This document shows positions 1 to 11,805 of a DNA stretch of 64,000 nt, piece after piece. Below the pieces are notes generated by a model that was given only the letters and a program-made list of their open reading frames with translations, ran no database searches and was not told where the DNA came from. How positions within the stretch are numbered: the stretch's first letter is position 1; each line of letters begins with the position of its first letter. The translations under genes and the position numbers were made by a program. This DNA comes from Coffea arabica (taxonomy: Eukaryota > Streptophyta > Magnoliopsida > Gentianales > Rubiaceae): the NCBI RefSeq assembly GCF_036785885.1, contig NC_092314.1:15087638-15151637 (forward strand), written 5' to 3'.

Positions 1-263
1 CCTGAGGATTTTCTTCAAAGCCATAATATGTGGCTCTTGCAGTTGGAGTTGAGCCACTTGCATGGAACCAATCCATGGCATCCTATGTTGAAGATTATGC
101 AAACATAAGAGCAGTTGATTGTGAGTTTAACCATTCTATGGAACCAAATGGTGAGAATATTTCTGAAGGGTCAAACAAATCCTTAGGGTCTGATGCATGC
201 TTTGGGAGAAGCAATTTTATAACTAAAATGATGAAATTGCTTGGGTTTCGAATTTGGAATTAG
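1..263 (+). pseudogene. PR-1-like (CAP domain) gene fragment, frameshifted
   Basis: Bases 1-27 read PEDFLQSHN in frame 1, the opening of the CAP domain of plant pathogenesis-related protein 1. Homology then continues two bases off in frame 3 (bases 30-263) with VEPLAWNQSMASYVEDYAN, HSMEPNGENISEG and then decaying similarity to a TAG stop at 261-263. The alpha-helical N-terminal half of the domain is recognisable; the later CGHYTQ-type motif and the conserved cysteines of the C-terminal half are absent. Intact family members are secreted proteins of about 160 residues. The frameshift and early stop indicate a broken copy. The upstream end lies outside the window, so a signal peptide cannot be assessed. 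Family assignment is confident; the dead status is an inference from the two lesions. Confidence 0.75.
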
Positions 264-1017
264 AGTCTGTTAGGCTGGTTTGGTAGTATAGTGGGTTCAG
301 CAGAAATGTGGAAGGTGGTTGACAAAACATTTTTTGTTTTGTTTTTTACGAAAAAGGTAGTTTAGGATTTTTGAGAAAAAATCTAGCCTTTTGGGCCTAT
401 ATTGTTACATGAATAGTAAAAGCAAAGGAGGTAGGTGTAATTAAATAAACTTGAGGGGAGCTCTTTGCAATTGTCAGAAACTTCAGGGGAGGTTTCTAAA
501 ATGATCCCTTTTTATATTGTACACGACTCTGATTAAGAAATATGGTGTTATCTCACAATAAATTCCCTGGAATCATTTAGAAGACTACTTCGAAGTATGT
601 CTGGAGTATAAACTTCAATACTGTTGCAATCTTCTTTCTAGGAGATCAACTAGATTTTGGTCACAGGTACAATATTACCTCGATGTTAAACTGATAGTGG
701 TTGAAGTTATCAGGACATGATTGGTATTGATGTGTTGTCATTTCTTGTGAACATGTATGATAGATGAAAATAGGAAAAAACAACAAAAGTGGGTTTAGGA
801 TGAAATGAGCACGCTGCATTTCCCCGTTTGGCCAGGCGGTACTGCTTTTTGCCTTGCACAATTTAATGCATCATAGTAGATGGTGCAGTATGTAAATCGG
901 TAGCTTTATCGCAAGTATCATTTATGAATTAAGTTGGTATTTACTATTTTCTTAAGTTGATATTTAATATGCATGGTAGTAACCTCTTTGACAATTTTTA
1001 TGTTTATGCCTGCACAG
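264..1017. other. Region before the first visible PAM16 exon
   Basis: No gene is recognised here. Around 450-515 there is a short stretch resembling a foldback-transposon arm, with two 'ggggag' motifs and the segment 'aggggaggtttctaaaatga', similar to 55500-55545. The PAM16 start codon should lie in an exon upstream of the acceptor at 1017. Several ATG-GT junctions exist (for example near 541 and 880), but none is convincing, and the last one (973) would leave an intron of only 42 bases. Confidence 0.5.
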
Positions 1018-3221
1018 GCTGCTAAAATTCTTGCAAATTTGATTGTAATGGGCTCTGGGATTTTGATCAGGGCATTCGCTCAAGCTTATCGTCAAGCACT
1101 TGCAAGTGAGTCTCTTTCTAAGCCCAAAGCTTGGTACTTCTGTGCTATTTCTCTAACAATGTTTTCTTGGGCCTATCTTACTTTGCGTTTTTTTTTGTTG
1201 GGGAGGGGGGGGGAAGGGAGAAGGAGGAGGGGTGAGCGCGCGCGCGCGCGTGTGTGTGTGTTTTTTTTGGCAAAGTTGGCATTTTATGGCAGTTTAGAAA
1301 TAATCTTCCTAGGTCAAGAAAAGATCTTCTGGTACAAAAGAATGAGAAAATTCAGTGTAGCATCATTTTTATCAGAATTCTTAATTAATTTAGTAGAACT
1401 TACAGATGAAATAAACAAGAAAACTGAATTTACTCTAAATTAACTATTACAATTGCAGTAACATCTGAACTGTGGGACATTGGAATTTTTTTCTTTTTCT
1501 TCCAAGAGAAGAAAAGTTTTGCTGGTACAAGAGTATGTAAAGTTCAGGGTAGCATCATTTATCAGCATTCTGAATTAATTTAGTAGAACTTACAGATGAA
1601 GTAAACAAGAAAACTGAATCTACTCTAAATTAACTATTGCAATTGCAGTAACATCTGAACTGTGAAACATTGGAATTTTTTCCTTGATATTTATATTATA
1701 GAACTTTGTATTATGCTGTTGTAATTCATGTGCATGGGACCCTGAAATTTTCTGTTTCCATTCAATTTGTTTTTAAATCACTTCAAAATATGTACCAAAG
1801 TGGTTCCTTTATACATCTAATTAACTGTAGTTTTTATTGGTTACCTCAGAATTGCCCAGCTGCTCTAAGTAACGTGGTCCCATTTCAGAAATCTGTTTAT
1901 TGAGTATCTCATGCTGCCTTTTTGAATACCCCAAGTTCTTGGGATGGAGAGCAACTAGATACTGAAGTGTGAATATCAAGTCTAGGAGAAAAGGCTTCTT
2001 GACACAGACACCATAGAAGAATAACATTTCAAATAAGATTACTTATTTGAAGTGTCATTACTCAATGTGATTGAGCTTGTGTTAGCATAGGTTAATGATT
2101 GGTAGAAGTTGGTACTCCATGATTTACCTGAGTGGAGGGTTCACTGTATAGATCAGTGTCCGGCAAAGATTTTAAATTTGGACACTAACTTCCTGTAGGC
2201 CTTTGTGATTTGTGAATGAGACTTGATGCGAGAACAGTTTCTTTCAATTTGTCTCAGGGTTTAAGCTTATAAGTGAATCAAGAACCTTTTGAAGATGGTT
2301 CATACCGTGAAATCCTTGTTCAAGGCAAAACCATTCTGAGATTTCAGTGTCTTCCCTCAAAATGGACAGACTTCTTGCTTAGTTTGTTGTATATATTCCT
2401 TAGGTAGATGGACATAATTTACTGGATTTTTCTGCCCCATTTGTGAGAAACAAAGCATACCCCTCTCTGCTGTGCCACATTGCTGAACAGATAAAAGATA
2501 CACGTGCAGGAAAGAAAGAAAGGAGAAAACGTACCTTGCTGGCATGCAACTTACTCCAGCAAGTGATGACAAGTAGTACCAATGACATTTTTGAATTAGC
2601 AGCGGCATGAGTTCACAGAAGCCTCTTTTGATCCTACTTTCTACCTGCATTTCTTGGCTTCTGTGAGGATTGCTTTCACTCATTCTTGTTTCATCCATCT
2701 GTTCTTGGTCATCTTGACCTGCAATAATAGGTTTATGCATGTTGGTTGCTTGTCTTGTGATGCATGCACTAGGATTCTATCAACATTTCTTGTGATTTTG
2801 GATTAGTGCAGGTCTATTCTTGTGTTTAATAGGATATATTTATCTCAATAAATAACTGAAATATAGCTCATTGCAGATGCTTCAAAGACTGGTGTTGCTC
2901 AAGAGACGTTACAAAATGTGGCTCGTAGGGGTAGCAAAATTATGACAGAGCAAGAAGCTAGACAGATTCTTGGTGTTAGTGAGCAGTCCACGTGGGAGGA
3001 GATATTGCAGGTCAAATTTTTAAACAATTTGGTCCAACTTCTGTGCTTATTTATACATCTTTCTAACATTGCTTGGACACGTGCAGAAATATGACAATTT
3101 GTTTGAGAGCAACGCCAAGAATGGAAGCTTCTATCTTCAGTCGAAAGTTCACAGGGCTAAGGAATGTCTGGAAAATGTTTATCAAGGCAAAGAGCAGGGA
3201 TCTTCGGGCCAAAATACATGA
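1018..3221 (+). CDS. PAM16: Mitochondrial import motor subunit PAM16/TIM16 (three coding exons seen)
   Basis: Exons 1018-1105, 2877-3010 and 3087-3221 join in frame, each bounded by AG and GT, to give 118 residues ending at TGA 3219-3221. The chain reads AAKILANLIVMGSGILIRAF at the start, then ALANASKTGVAQETL, TEQEARQILGVSEQ, WEEILQKYDNLFESNAKNGS and FYLQSKVHRAKECLENVYQ. This is the plant PAM16 family (Arabidopsis TXR1/MUSE5). In the family, the N-terminal hydrophobic segment anchors the protein at the inner membrane, and the J-like domain, which lacks the HPD tripeptide (none is seen here), pairs with PAM18 to restrain Hsp70 stimulation in the presequence translocase motor. Length with the missing Met is about 119, close to the family norm of about 115. 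The ATG probably stands alone at the end of an upstream 5' exon, because coding begins with codon two directly after the acceptor. Confidence 0.92.
1234..1270. repeat. GC/GT dinucleotide microsatellite in a PAM16 intron
   Basis: A run of alternating GC passes directly into alternating GT and then a T-run, preceded by a G/A-rich purine tract. It lies in the 1.77-kb intron 1106-2876. Alternating purine-pyrimidine tracts of this kind are length-polymorphic and can adopt Z-DNA; no function is claimed. Confidence 0.85.
1351..1690. repeat. Two-copy tandem duplication inside a PAM16 intron
   Basis: The segment beginning 'ttcagtgtagcatcattt' at 1351 recurs from 1543 as 'ttcagggtagcatcattt', an offset of 192 bases. 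Similarity continues through 'gaacttacagatgaa', 'aaactgaat' and 'cagtaacatctgaactgtg' in both copies, with scattered substitutions and small indels. It appears to be a local duplication that has diverged moderately. Confidence 0.85.
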
Positions 3222-4318
3222 AGGTCGCCTGTTCCTTGGCCATTGCATTCTTGTATATCAAAATCAAACAGTAATTGCTAGAATTTTTGAGCCAATGAGT
3301 TGCTTCTTTTCGTTTAATCGCTGTTTTCTCATAGCCATGTCTTTGTACTCTGTAGCATGTTTATACTAACTTACTGCAGATCCTAAAAGATTAGTTGTTC
3401 TGTAGACTTACTGATGAAGTGGATGATGACATGATTTGCCTCCCTTTTTGGCCTGATCAAGTGAATGATGACACGAGTTACCTTCCTTTTTGGCATTGTC
3501 CGCGTAGAGATTTATTACTTTTGTTGGTAATGTACTCAAGTAATAAGTACTTTTTGGGAGATGGACAGGGGCAGGGACAGGTACGGTTGCAAAGGTTTTG
3601 TGCAAAATGCACAGCGCGTAATTCTGTGTGCACAAGGTGTAACTCATTTTTAATGTGTAATTATAGAATAAAATTTTGTGGGTTCCATATATGGTGTGGA
3701 AAACGATGTATAAGATGTTTAAATCTTATATATTTTTTTAGTCAAATCTTGATCATAAACGTTTAGAAACGTGAACCGTTCCTGTCCCTCCTCCTTGGGG
3801 AGATAGTATTCTTCACTTCTCATTTCTCCCACTTTCCTTTCCTTGACACGTTGTAAGTTGTTTCATGTTCCCAGGAGACAAAAATAGATGTAATGTTCCA
3901 AGTCGGTCTTTTGTATTTTCTTCAAGGCGAATTTATACATGAAATTTGTAATGTTTTGACACGACGATCTTTGATGAAGTTAAAGGGTCATAGAGTGAAA
4001 ATATGGGATGTGATAAGGGAGTTGCCTGAAGCCAAGCCCGACGGGTAAAATGTGAGATGCATATTTCAATAAATAAATGAATAATTGAGCTCTAGGAACC
4101 AGAACCTCGTCTGGCAAAAATTAGAAATGGATGATTTAATTAAAGGGTGGATGTAATTTGCCAAACTGTAGCATATTCCAGGCCCCATTTAGGCCGTTTC
4201 TTTCTCCTTTCTTCGTTTTCTCCTCCTTTATTTAAATGAAAGAATCACAAAACTCAAAAAACCATTGAGAAAACTATATTTATTTTCCCTTTAATTAAAG
4301 ATGTGCGGCACAAAAATT
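3222..4318. other. PAM16 3' flank; no gene recognised
   Basis: The first few hundred bases presumably include the PAM16 3' UTR. Short open frames at 3395-3766 lack any recognisable domain. From about 3880 to 4100 the sequence is less AT-rich and codes locally in places, but I recognise no family. No poly(A) site can be fixed by eye. Confidence 0.4.
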
Positions 4319-4482
4319 TGCTGGATGCATTCTTAAAGATGTAGTTCTCCCAACAGGATTGTGTAAGCAGCATTTGGAAGCCACTTGATCTTCAAAACTT
4401 GCTGAATGCATTCTTTCAAGTGTATATAGTTTGCCCAACAGGACAGAGAAGTCGCATTTGATGGCCACATGATCTTCAAATG
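4319..4482. repeat. Two diverged tandem copies, period about 81 bp
   Basis: Copy one (4319-4399) and copy two (4400-4482) share 'tgct(g/a)gatgcattct', 'cccaacagga', 'gcatttg' and 'tgatcttcaaa' in the same order. Divergence is substantial, so this is an old duplication. No coding capacity is evident. Confidence 0.7.
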
Positions 4483-4723
4483 CTATATCAACATGAGATA
4501 TGGTAGCTGCTAATAGAAGTAGTTTGCATAAATCAAACTAGTGCTAAAGGCACACACGTTGTGTGTGTAATTCAAAGATTTTTTTTTTTGGAATTAATTT
4601 TACATATTACTTAAATATATTGTGGTATTTTAACCTTTTTTTTCCATCAAATGATGATTATTTTTATAGTTACAATGCTTATAGACAGTTGTTTTATCAA
4701 AATTTGTTTAGATAGTTATGGTT

Positions 4724-4890
4724 GCATTTGGATTGTAAATTATTTGAGATATTTTTACTGTAGCACTTTTTGTGATGTGATGTATGTGAGATAAAAAGGT
4801 AATTGAAAAGATAAAAGGGTGCGTTGAAAATTGTAATGATGATGTAAGTAAATAAATTTTGGCTAATAATAATTCTCTGTCCAAACAAAT
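4724..4890 (+). mobile_element. MITE with GTTTGGAT-type termini (family copy 1)
   Basis: The left end 'catttggattgtaaattat' and the right end 'tgtccaaacaaat' are inverted. The interior contains 'gatgtgatgtatgtgagata' followed by 'aaaaggtaattgaaaagat'. The element at 35502-35675 carries the same interior on the opposite strand, which supports a repeated non-autonomous DNA transposon family. No clean target duplication was identified. Confidence 0.65.
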
Positions 4891-4895
4891 TGTTG

Positions 4896-5463
4896 CATGC
4901 TATATCTTGACTAACGTAGCAAAAAGGTCTTCCCGTCAGTATCATCAGTTAGATGACCAATTTATGCTCACCAAAATCCTTGGATGTCAGGAAAATGTCA
5001 GGGAATCCTTGGATGTCAAACTTGCCCTTTTGGAAGACAACAATAATGCTTTCCCTCACAATTTCATAAAATACACCACCAATGTTTTAATAGGCACGTT
5101 ATTCCCTTACCTACTTTATATCTACTAGTGATCGGGACATACTCGATGGGGTTGCACTCCGTTAAACATATGATATAATAAAAAAATGATAGATGAAGAA
5201 ACAAATGAAGAATAGTTGAGAAATGTGCACGCGCGCAATAGTCAAATCAAGAAAGGAAAAAGTATGAAAGACCATTGTTCGATTTCACTGACGAAACGAA
5301 ACCCTCCCGATGGACCACCGCTTTGAGTGAAAATTGGGGCTTTTAGATTCTTCTTCCAGTTCCTTCAGTCAATTCTTAGCTTTCTCTTTTCTGTTAGTTT
5401 GTTGCAGAACTTCAATGCTAACCATGTTGAAAATAAAGTTACGTCATGTCGATTCATGTATAG
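4896..5463. other. Intergenic, nothing recognised
   Basis: An 89-codon open frame at 4859-5128 overlaps the MITE end and shows no known motif. The segment 5130-5460 is mixed in composition; I see no gene, RNA or repeat boundary that can be supported. Confidence 0.4.
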
Positions 5464-6475
5464 CTAGGCTTGGTGACCCGCGGGTTCCGCGGGATGTCCA
5501 TTATTGAATATATTAGGGTAATGAAAAATTTATTTAATAGCATAGATTTATTGTATTTTGTATGATAATGGAGCTGGAATAGTGGATAGAGCATTGATAT
5601 ATTGGATTCATTTATTTATAAATAAATATAGTAAAATTTATTTGATTTGTATTGTGTTTTTTAAAATTAATATGATCTAGGGATTTAATGGATAATATTG
5701 AAAAAATTTTGTTTTTGTATTTTAATTGTGGGGTGAGTAAATATTATTTAAATTAATGGAATATATATTAAATTTTTAAAGTTTATAGCATGGAAAATTA
5801 GGTGAAGAATTACATTGACAGTGTTATAATTTATTTTGTTTTGGGCATTGGCAGTTTATGTATTTTAGACGATGATTTTTTTATAATTTGGATAGCTAGG
5901 ATGAGAAAGTGTGTATTGTTGTAGTGGAAAAGTCTATGGAAATTATATAAAAGAATTGAAAATTTGCTGAGAAATAAATGCATAATAGATATTTTTTGGC
6001 AAATTTTGATATAGTTTGGGTGTTGTATGATGACATAAATTAATAATTTGGAAATAATTTGATATTGCACGTTGGTAAAATATGTGTTTATTAATTAAGT
6101 AGGTTTTTTTGGATAAGTAAAGATAATGTTTATTTAGTTATGAATGAATGTGATCGAAATAGATAGAAGTTGTATTTTTTTAATTAATAGAATCTGAATA
6201 AATAAAGGATAATATTAATTTTGAGAGCTGAGAGATTTGATATATTAATAGTTTATTGATAAATGGATATTATTGAAAGTAAGTTGATGTGTATAAATTT
6301 TTGTACAAGAAATAAAAATTATTGGACATGAAAATTATAGAGTTTAATCAGTGCAATTTGTGGTAGAATTTTTTAATATTTATTGTTTGATGTTTATATG
6401 AGTTATTTTATGTTACTTAAAGTTAGAGTGAATTTTGTATTAATATATAGTTATAGGTATATGATATATTTTGTA

Positions 6476-6477
<2 letters not shown>

Positions 6478-6537
<60 letters not shown>

Positions 6538-6538
6538 T
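6478..6538. repeat. Compound microsatellite (ATGT)n(GT)n
   Basis: About eight tandem tetranucleotide units of 'atgt' run directly into about ten GT dinucleotides. It is a likely length-polymorphic locus. Confidence 0.95.
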
Positions 6539-7398
6539 TAGTATTTTATTTTAGGTGATAGAATAGTTTAAATTTTTGTAGTGTTTATATTTTTTGTGGT
6601 TTTGTTTGTTAATTATATATTTATTTATTTGTTTATGTATGCGTACATATATATATGTAATGTAATATTTATTTAATAATTGATATTTAGAGTGTTTTGT
6701 ATGATAATAGGGTCGGAATCATAGACAGGGATGTGGCAGATTAGATTAATATATTTATAAATAGATATAGTAATAGTGATGTGATTTGTATTTTAGTTTT
6801 TAAAATGAATAGGATGGAAACATTAGTTAAAATAATGAAATGTATATTATTTTTTTTAAATTTAAGATAAATTAATAATTTGGTATATTTTGGATGTGTT
6901 TATTTTTATATTGTTAGATATAACTGGGTGGAAAATATAGAGAATTTAAGGGACATATAGTTGGTATGCGTAATAAGGTACATGGGAGATGCTTAATTAT
7001 GATTGTTGGAAAAAGTCTCTTCAGAAGAATTGGAAATCATAATTGTTTTTGTTGAGCAGGGTGAAGAGGATGACACTTCCTTCGTACAAGAAGTGTTTTT
7101 GTGGGAACTCTAGCCAACCTTCTGTTTTTTCTATTCATTCAACCTGAAAGATCCATCGAGTTTTAGCATAATAGCAGTTGATGATTCTTATGTCATTTAC
7201 TTCCATAATATTTCGATAGCAGAAAAAATATTTACTTCCATAATAATTTATTGATCAATAAATATTACAGAAGTAACATTTATGAAATAGGGGGAAACGA
7301 TCCTATAATTTTTGAAGCAATTATCTAATTAATCATCATTTTGTAGAGAATAAAAGTGATGTCCTAAAGAAATTTGGTAAAAGTAATATTTTTGGAGC

Positions 7399-7838
7399 AC
7401 AGGGAAATTATCTTACATTTTTCAGAATAAATGTGTCATTAATCAGCAAAAAGCAAAAAGGGAAAATCTGTATTCACTAATAAATGAACATGTAATTAAT
7501 TATTATTTTGTATTTTTTATATTTATTTTATGTCACTTGGTCTTAAAATGCGAAAGCTTTAGACTAATAATTCTATAACTTGCAGTTTTGTGTAATTTAA
7601 AATTAACAAATATTGTACACAGGGAAATTATCTTACATTTTTCAGAATAAATGTGTGATTAATCAACAAAAAGCAAAAAGGGAAAATTTGTATTCGCCAA
7701 TAAATGAACATGTAATTAATTATTATTTTGTATTTGTTATATTTATTTTATGTCACTTAGTCTTAAAATGTGAAAGCTTTAGACTAATAATTCTATAACT
7801 TATAATTTTATGCAATTTAAAATTAACAAATATTGTAA
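7399..7838. repeat. Tandem duplication of a 220-bp unit
   Basis: Both copies (7399-7618 and 7619-7838) begin 'acagggaaattatcttac' and run through 'tcagaataaatgtgt', 'aaaagcaaaaagggaaaat', 'tgtaattaattattatttt' and 'aaattaacaaatattgta'. They differ at only a few percent of positions, so the duplication is fairly recent. It is non-coding. Confidence 0.92.
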
Positions 7839-8401
7839 AAATAGTATTTTTTATATCAAAAGCAGTACAATTGATTTATATTCAGTAGATCGACAAGGAA
7901 TTGATTTTGTTATAGAAGCAAGGTTTTTAAAAAGTAGAGGGAAATTATGCTAGCGCAGAGTAACACAATTGATTTGCATTCATCAGATCGGCGTAGAATT
8001 TCCTTGAACGTACGCATGCTGCAGCAAATCAATAATATTTTTTGTTGGGATATTGGCGGCTGAAGACAGGAGATGCAGGAGCAGTGCAAGGTACAAATAA
8101 CAAAAGGACAAAATTGAAGCCTAAATTACAAATAAACCAAGACAAAAGGGTAGAATCGGAATAGGTGACAAAAGCTAGAAGGAGGAAAGAAGCAACAGCA
8201 GGCAAAGCTGCTCTGTGCAACGTTTAGATGCAATGGTGAAAAGACAAAAAAGGACGAAATCAGCAACAGAATTGCATTGAAACCAAGACATTTGACTGTA
8301 GCAGCACCTTTGGCGCTTTATGTAGTTTAGGATAGGATAGGATATGTTTTCATAGTTATATTTTCTAAAATACTTAAACAATTAATCGATAAAATGATAT
8401 A

Positions 8402-8727
8402 CTCTCTTCGTCTTACTTTGATAGTCCTGTATTCATTTTTCATCTGTCCCAAATTATAGTCCACTTTCCAATTGAAGAATGTAGTTGTATTTTAATTTTC
8501 CTAAAATACCTTTATTTAATGTAAGTAGTTGTTATTGTAAACTTATCCCATTTAATGAGAGTTGATTCTTTTTTTACCGTCAATTCAAGTTCCCATAAAG
8601 TTGTACCATATTTAATGTGAGGGTATTTTTGGAATAGCAATCTAAATTTACTTTTTCAACAAAATTAACTATTTTTTTTAAACTGTGTGAAAAAAGAAAC
8701 AGGACTATCAAAGTGAGACGGAGAGAG
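8402..8727. mobile_element. Stowaway MITE (Tc1/mariner type)
   Basis: Terminal inverted repeats of about 30 bases: the left end starts 'ctctcttcgtcttactttga' and the right end reads 'tcaaagtgagacggagagag'. Both sides are flanked by TA, the duplicated target of this superfamily, and the ends match the well-known CTCCCTCCGT start of plant Stowaway elements. The 326-bp length and AT-rich, non-coding interior fit a non-autonomous element. Confidence 0.93.
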
Positions 8728-9460
8728 TATCATTAGTACCTTATGATGGGCATTGACCATGGGAAAAGGTATCAATTCAATCATAAGTAGTAGGGTAAGT
8801 TTGCTAAAATAATCAATCTATTTAATCCAGTAATGATCACCCTTACTCATTCTTCATGAGTAAAGATTCTAACATCTAACCTGGGTGCGACAAAATTATT
8901 TGCAGCTCCATTTGCAGTCATCACTTTCTGGATTGTATTTTCATGATATAGACAAAAAAAAAAAAACAAAACAAAAATTCGACAAACTTAACTCAGTCGT
9001 TTAATGTCCAACGGATGACAGATTGAAGAAAAGGAGGTCTCCGATATATTAAGGTGACAAAATAATGTAAAGTTTTGGGCTAAACTTATTTATAGTCATG
9101 GACCATAACTGGCAGATATGGTTGGATTCTTACCTGGGTATAACTTTTTGACCACACTATATATGTAGCACAGATTACTTCATCCTTTTGCCAAGGCTTT
9201 CACTTTCAACGAAGAAATCAAAAATAAATTACTAACCCTGAATCCCAGGTGTTTACCTCAAAAGCCGGCAACTCTTGAGGCCACCCAGGGAACTAATAAC
9301 CTAACCCTTAACCCCTCCCTCAGGATCGATGTGGGATTTGGTGTGGAAAGACCAGGGAGGGCCTCTGCTACTAAAGGTGTCAAGGCTTTCACGCCTAAGT
9401 GGAGAATCATCCCTTTGTCAAAGCTGTCAAGCCTAGTTACTATTCCATGCTTTTGTGACA
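8728..9460. other. Intergenic, nothing recognised
   Basis: No coding or RNA signal found. The stretch 9230-9460 is less AT-rich and contains local palindromic motifs such as 'ctcaaaagccggcaactctt', suggesting repeat DNA, but I cannot assign it to a family. Confidence 0.4.
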
Positions 9461-9729
9461 GCTCTGTTTGGATCCACTAGTTTTTCAAAAAGTAGTTTTT
9501 CAAATAAAAATTTTTAAAAAGTACTTTAAAAAGTAGTCTAAAAGGTATTCTAAAAAGTAGTCTAAATTTTTTTAATATTCAAAAAATATCTCAAAATATA
9601 TTTTAAAAACTCGACTACTCTTAAATGTTTTAAAATATTTTCTAAAAATATCCCAAAATATACTCTAAAAATTTTGCTACAGCAAAATTTTTTAAAAATA
9701 CTTCCAAAAACAGCTAATTCAAACGGAGA
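9461..9729. mobile_element. MITE with CTCTGTTTGGAT termini
   Basis: Left end 'gctctgtttggatccact' and right end 'ctaattcaaacggag' are inverted with a few mismatches. The interior is AT-rich, made of recurring 'aaaaagtagt' and 'aaaaatat' motifs. The ends resemble those of 10366-10568 and 32773-33527, so these form a family. No target duplication could be fixed. Confidence 0.65.
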
Positions 9730-10187
9730 ACTTAAGGATTGGCTGTATGACAGCCCGAGTGTAAATATTGGCAGTGTAGACATACATGGCTATGTAAAAA
9801 CCCTTTATCTATCAATGTAACTATACCTATGTTTATTGTTAGCTATGATTGCAGCTTTTGAATTTAAAGGTGCTTATTTAGTGTTCTTAGTTCTCATAAT
9901 TACTGTTAAATTTGATCCTCTTTTGGAAATCTTAGTTATTATAATTTTTGCTAAATCTGGTGTGTATCTAAGCTAAACTGTCATAGTTGAAGTTTCGCAA
10001 TAATCTCTGATATAGTAAATGCCATTATCATGTATTTGTCAAAAGCCTTGAGTTTTAAACACTTCTAGTTCAAACTTGCTACGCTCACTCTAAAACAATG
10101 TGCAAATTTATTGTGCAGGACTTTAGCCTTTCCTTTCAGTCATTGTGCTCCAATATGCGGTTGCTGACTGCTTGTTTTTACAAAAGT

Positions 10188-10937
10188 TAGAGGTGGCAAT
10201 TTGTCCCAAGTTCCAATGAATTACCCATACCTATTGAGACTTTGGGCTTGGATGGGTATTAGAATTTGATATTGGATTTAAAATGGGACAAATCCCAATT
10301 ATACCCATTAATTGACGGGAAATTTTGAAAAATGCTTGGGTACCCATTGGGCTCAAATAACAAGGGCTCTGTTTGGATTAATTATTTTTGGGGGGTGTTT
10401 TTGAAATATTTTATTATAGTAGTGTATATGAAAAATTTTTACTATAAAATTTTTTTGAAATATTTGATATACTAATATGGATGGGATGTTTTTTGAGTTA
10501 TTGTATATTAATGTAATATTGTATTTGAAAAACTTATTCTTTGAAAAAATAGCCAATCCAAACGGAGCTAGATTAAAAAATTATCTTTAACTATTTTTAT
10601 AGTCATGATTGTATATCTATCTTTTCCTTTATTTGTTAATCCAATTTTTAGTGATAATCCTGAGTATAAAGCACTTGCATGTTTATTTAATAAAACTAAA
10701 AAAATTTTAATAAATCAAAAATATTAAAATTATATAAAAAATAAAAATAAATTAAAGAAAAAAGATGTAGAAAATATATTTGGGTATTGGGCGGGATCAA
10801 TCTAAACTCATCCCAAAGTGATCCCGCCAAAGTTAGTCATAAAACATATATGGGTAAGGTTGGACTCAAACCCATATGACTCGATTCCATCTTAAACCCA
10901 AGCAAATCCCGCCCATTCGCCCATTTTGCCACCTCTA
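10188..10937. mobile_element. hAT-type MITE with TAGAGGTGGCA termini
   Basis: The ends are inverted repeats: 'tagaggtggcaa' at the left and 'ttgccacctcta' at the right. They are flanked by 8-bp near-identical direct repeats, acaaaagt and acaaaaat, the target-duplication size of the hAT superfamily. The interior carries many 'gggta'/'taccc' motifs and no gene. It contains a second MITE at 10366-10568. The element at 54065-54871 is a relative. Confidence 0.85.
10366..10568. mobile_element. MITE nested in the hAT MITE
   Basis: Inverted ends 'gctctgtttggatt' and 'aatccaaacggagc' bracket a 203-bp T-rich body containing 'tagtgtatatgaaaaa'. The same ends and motif occur at 32773-33527. It sits wholly inside the 10188-10937 element and so inserted after it. 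Confidence 0.75.
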
Positions 10938-11805
10938 ACAAAAATACAAACTAATGGTGTATCTCCATAAGATTCTGTATAAACCAGTAGACAGACACAT
11001 TCGTAGTTTAGAAAACATATTTCATCACCAAACAGGGCAACCTCGCGGTTCGCCCACGTCAACTAGTATAATTTTTCAAGAAACAAGAAGTCTGCATTTT
11101 CCCACTAATCAAGGTCCAAGGGAAGCATCTACCTCTTTTTCTCTGTCCATCTCACAATTTGTCTCTCTCTTTGTTTCTCACCTAAGTGGTATCTTTCAAT
11201 TTTCTTTATTTCACTCCATTTCAATTTCTTTATACCCTAGATCTTCTCTATCTTAAGATCATGAAGAAATCTTATGTATGTTTTGAACTTTACTTGTTGC
11301 AGACATCCAGGGATGAAGATTTGTAGGAAGCTTCTCAACTTGCAACATAATGTCAAATTTGATCCATAGGTAAACTTTTGGTTGGAAAATATTCAATAAT
11401 TTTTAGATTCTTAGTTGTACTATTATATATGTTGAGAAAGTATTCATGTTTTATTTGGACAGATTTGCTTTATGAATTGTATTATGGTTCTTCATTTTTA
11501 AAGATATTATGTGAGTCTATATTTTTTGAGTCTGCCCTTTCCTCTCTTCCCTTGCCCCTCACAAAGAAGGAAATGGAGTATAGCTTGGCTTATTTTACCG
11601 TTTGCTATATTTGAAATTGTAACATGGAGAGAGCAAGAAAAACTTAGGATGTTATTTGAATAGAGACAAATTGAGACGAAAATATTGGTTTGTGAAGACT
11701 TAGGCCTAGGATATGTACATGTACTCTAAAGCCCTAATGACCAAGGTATTGTTTAACTTTTTTCTTTTTGTCTCTTTTTAAATTTTCAATTTTACCCTCA
11801 CAAAG
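10938..11805. other. Intergenic, no supported gene
   Basis: A 100-codon frame starts at 10954, but its tail is a serine/phenylalanine-rich translation of pyrimidine-rich DNA and shows no domain. A CT-rich stretch near 11130-11250 resembles a plant 5' leader, without a recognisable downstream coding exon. Confidence 0.4.

Larger units (their letters stand above)
5464..8020. other. AT-rich block with a GC hairpin at its left edge; possible old Helitron on the minus strand
   Basis: At 5476-5492 a 'cccgcgggttccgcggg' palindrome stands out in otherwise very AT-rich DNA. Read on the minus strand, it is a hairpin followed after 8 bases by CCTAG, resembling a Helitron 3' terminus. The base beyond CTAG is C rather than the expected T, and no opposite end was found. 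The rest of the block is low-complexity AT-rich sequence with no coding signal. The Helitron reading is only a suggestion. Confidence 0.3.

Noticed and set aside
973..1443. 156-codon open frame on + strand
   Set aside because: It reads through the PAM16 exon 1018-1105 into the intron and a GC/GT microsatellite; only the exon part is coding.
2357..2740. 127-codon frame on - strand
   Set aside because: Lies within a PAM16 intron and shows no domain.
10954..11256. 100-codon frame on + strand
   Set aside because: Low-complexity tail from pyrimidine-rich DNA; no family recognised.
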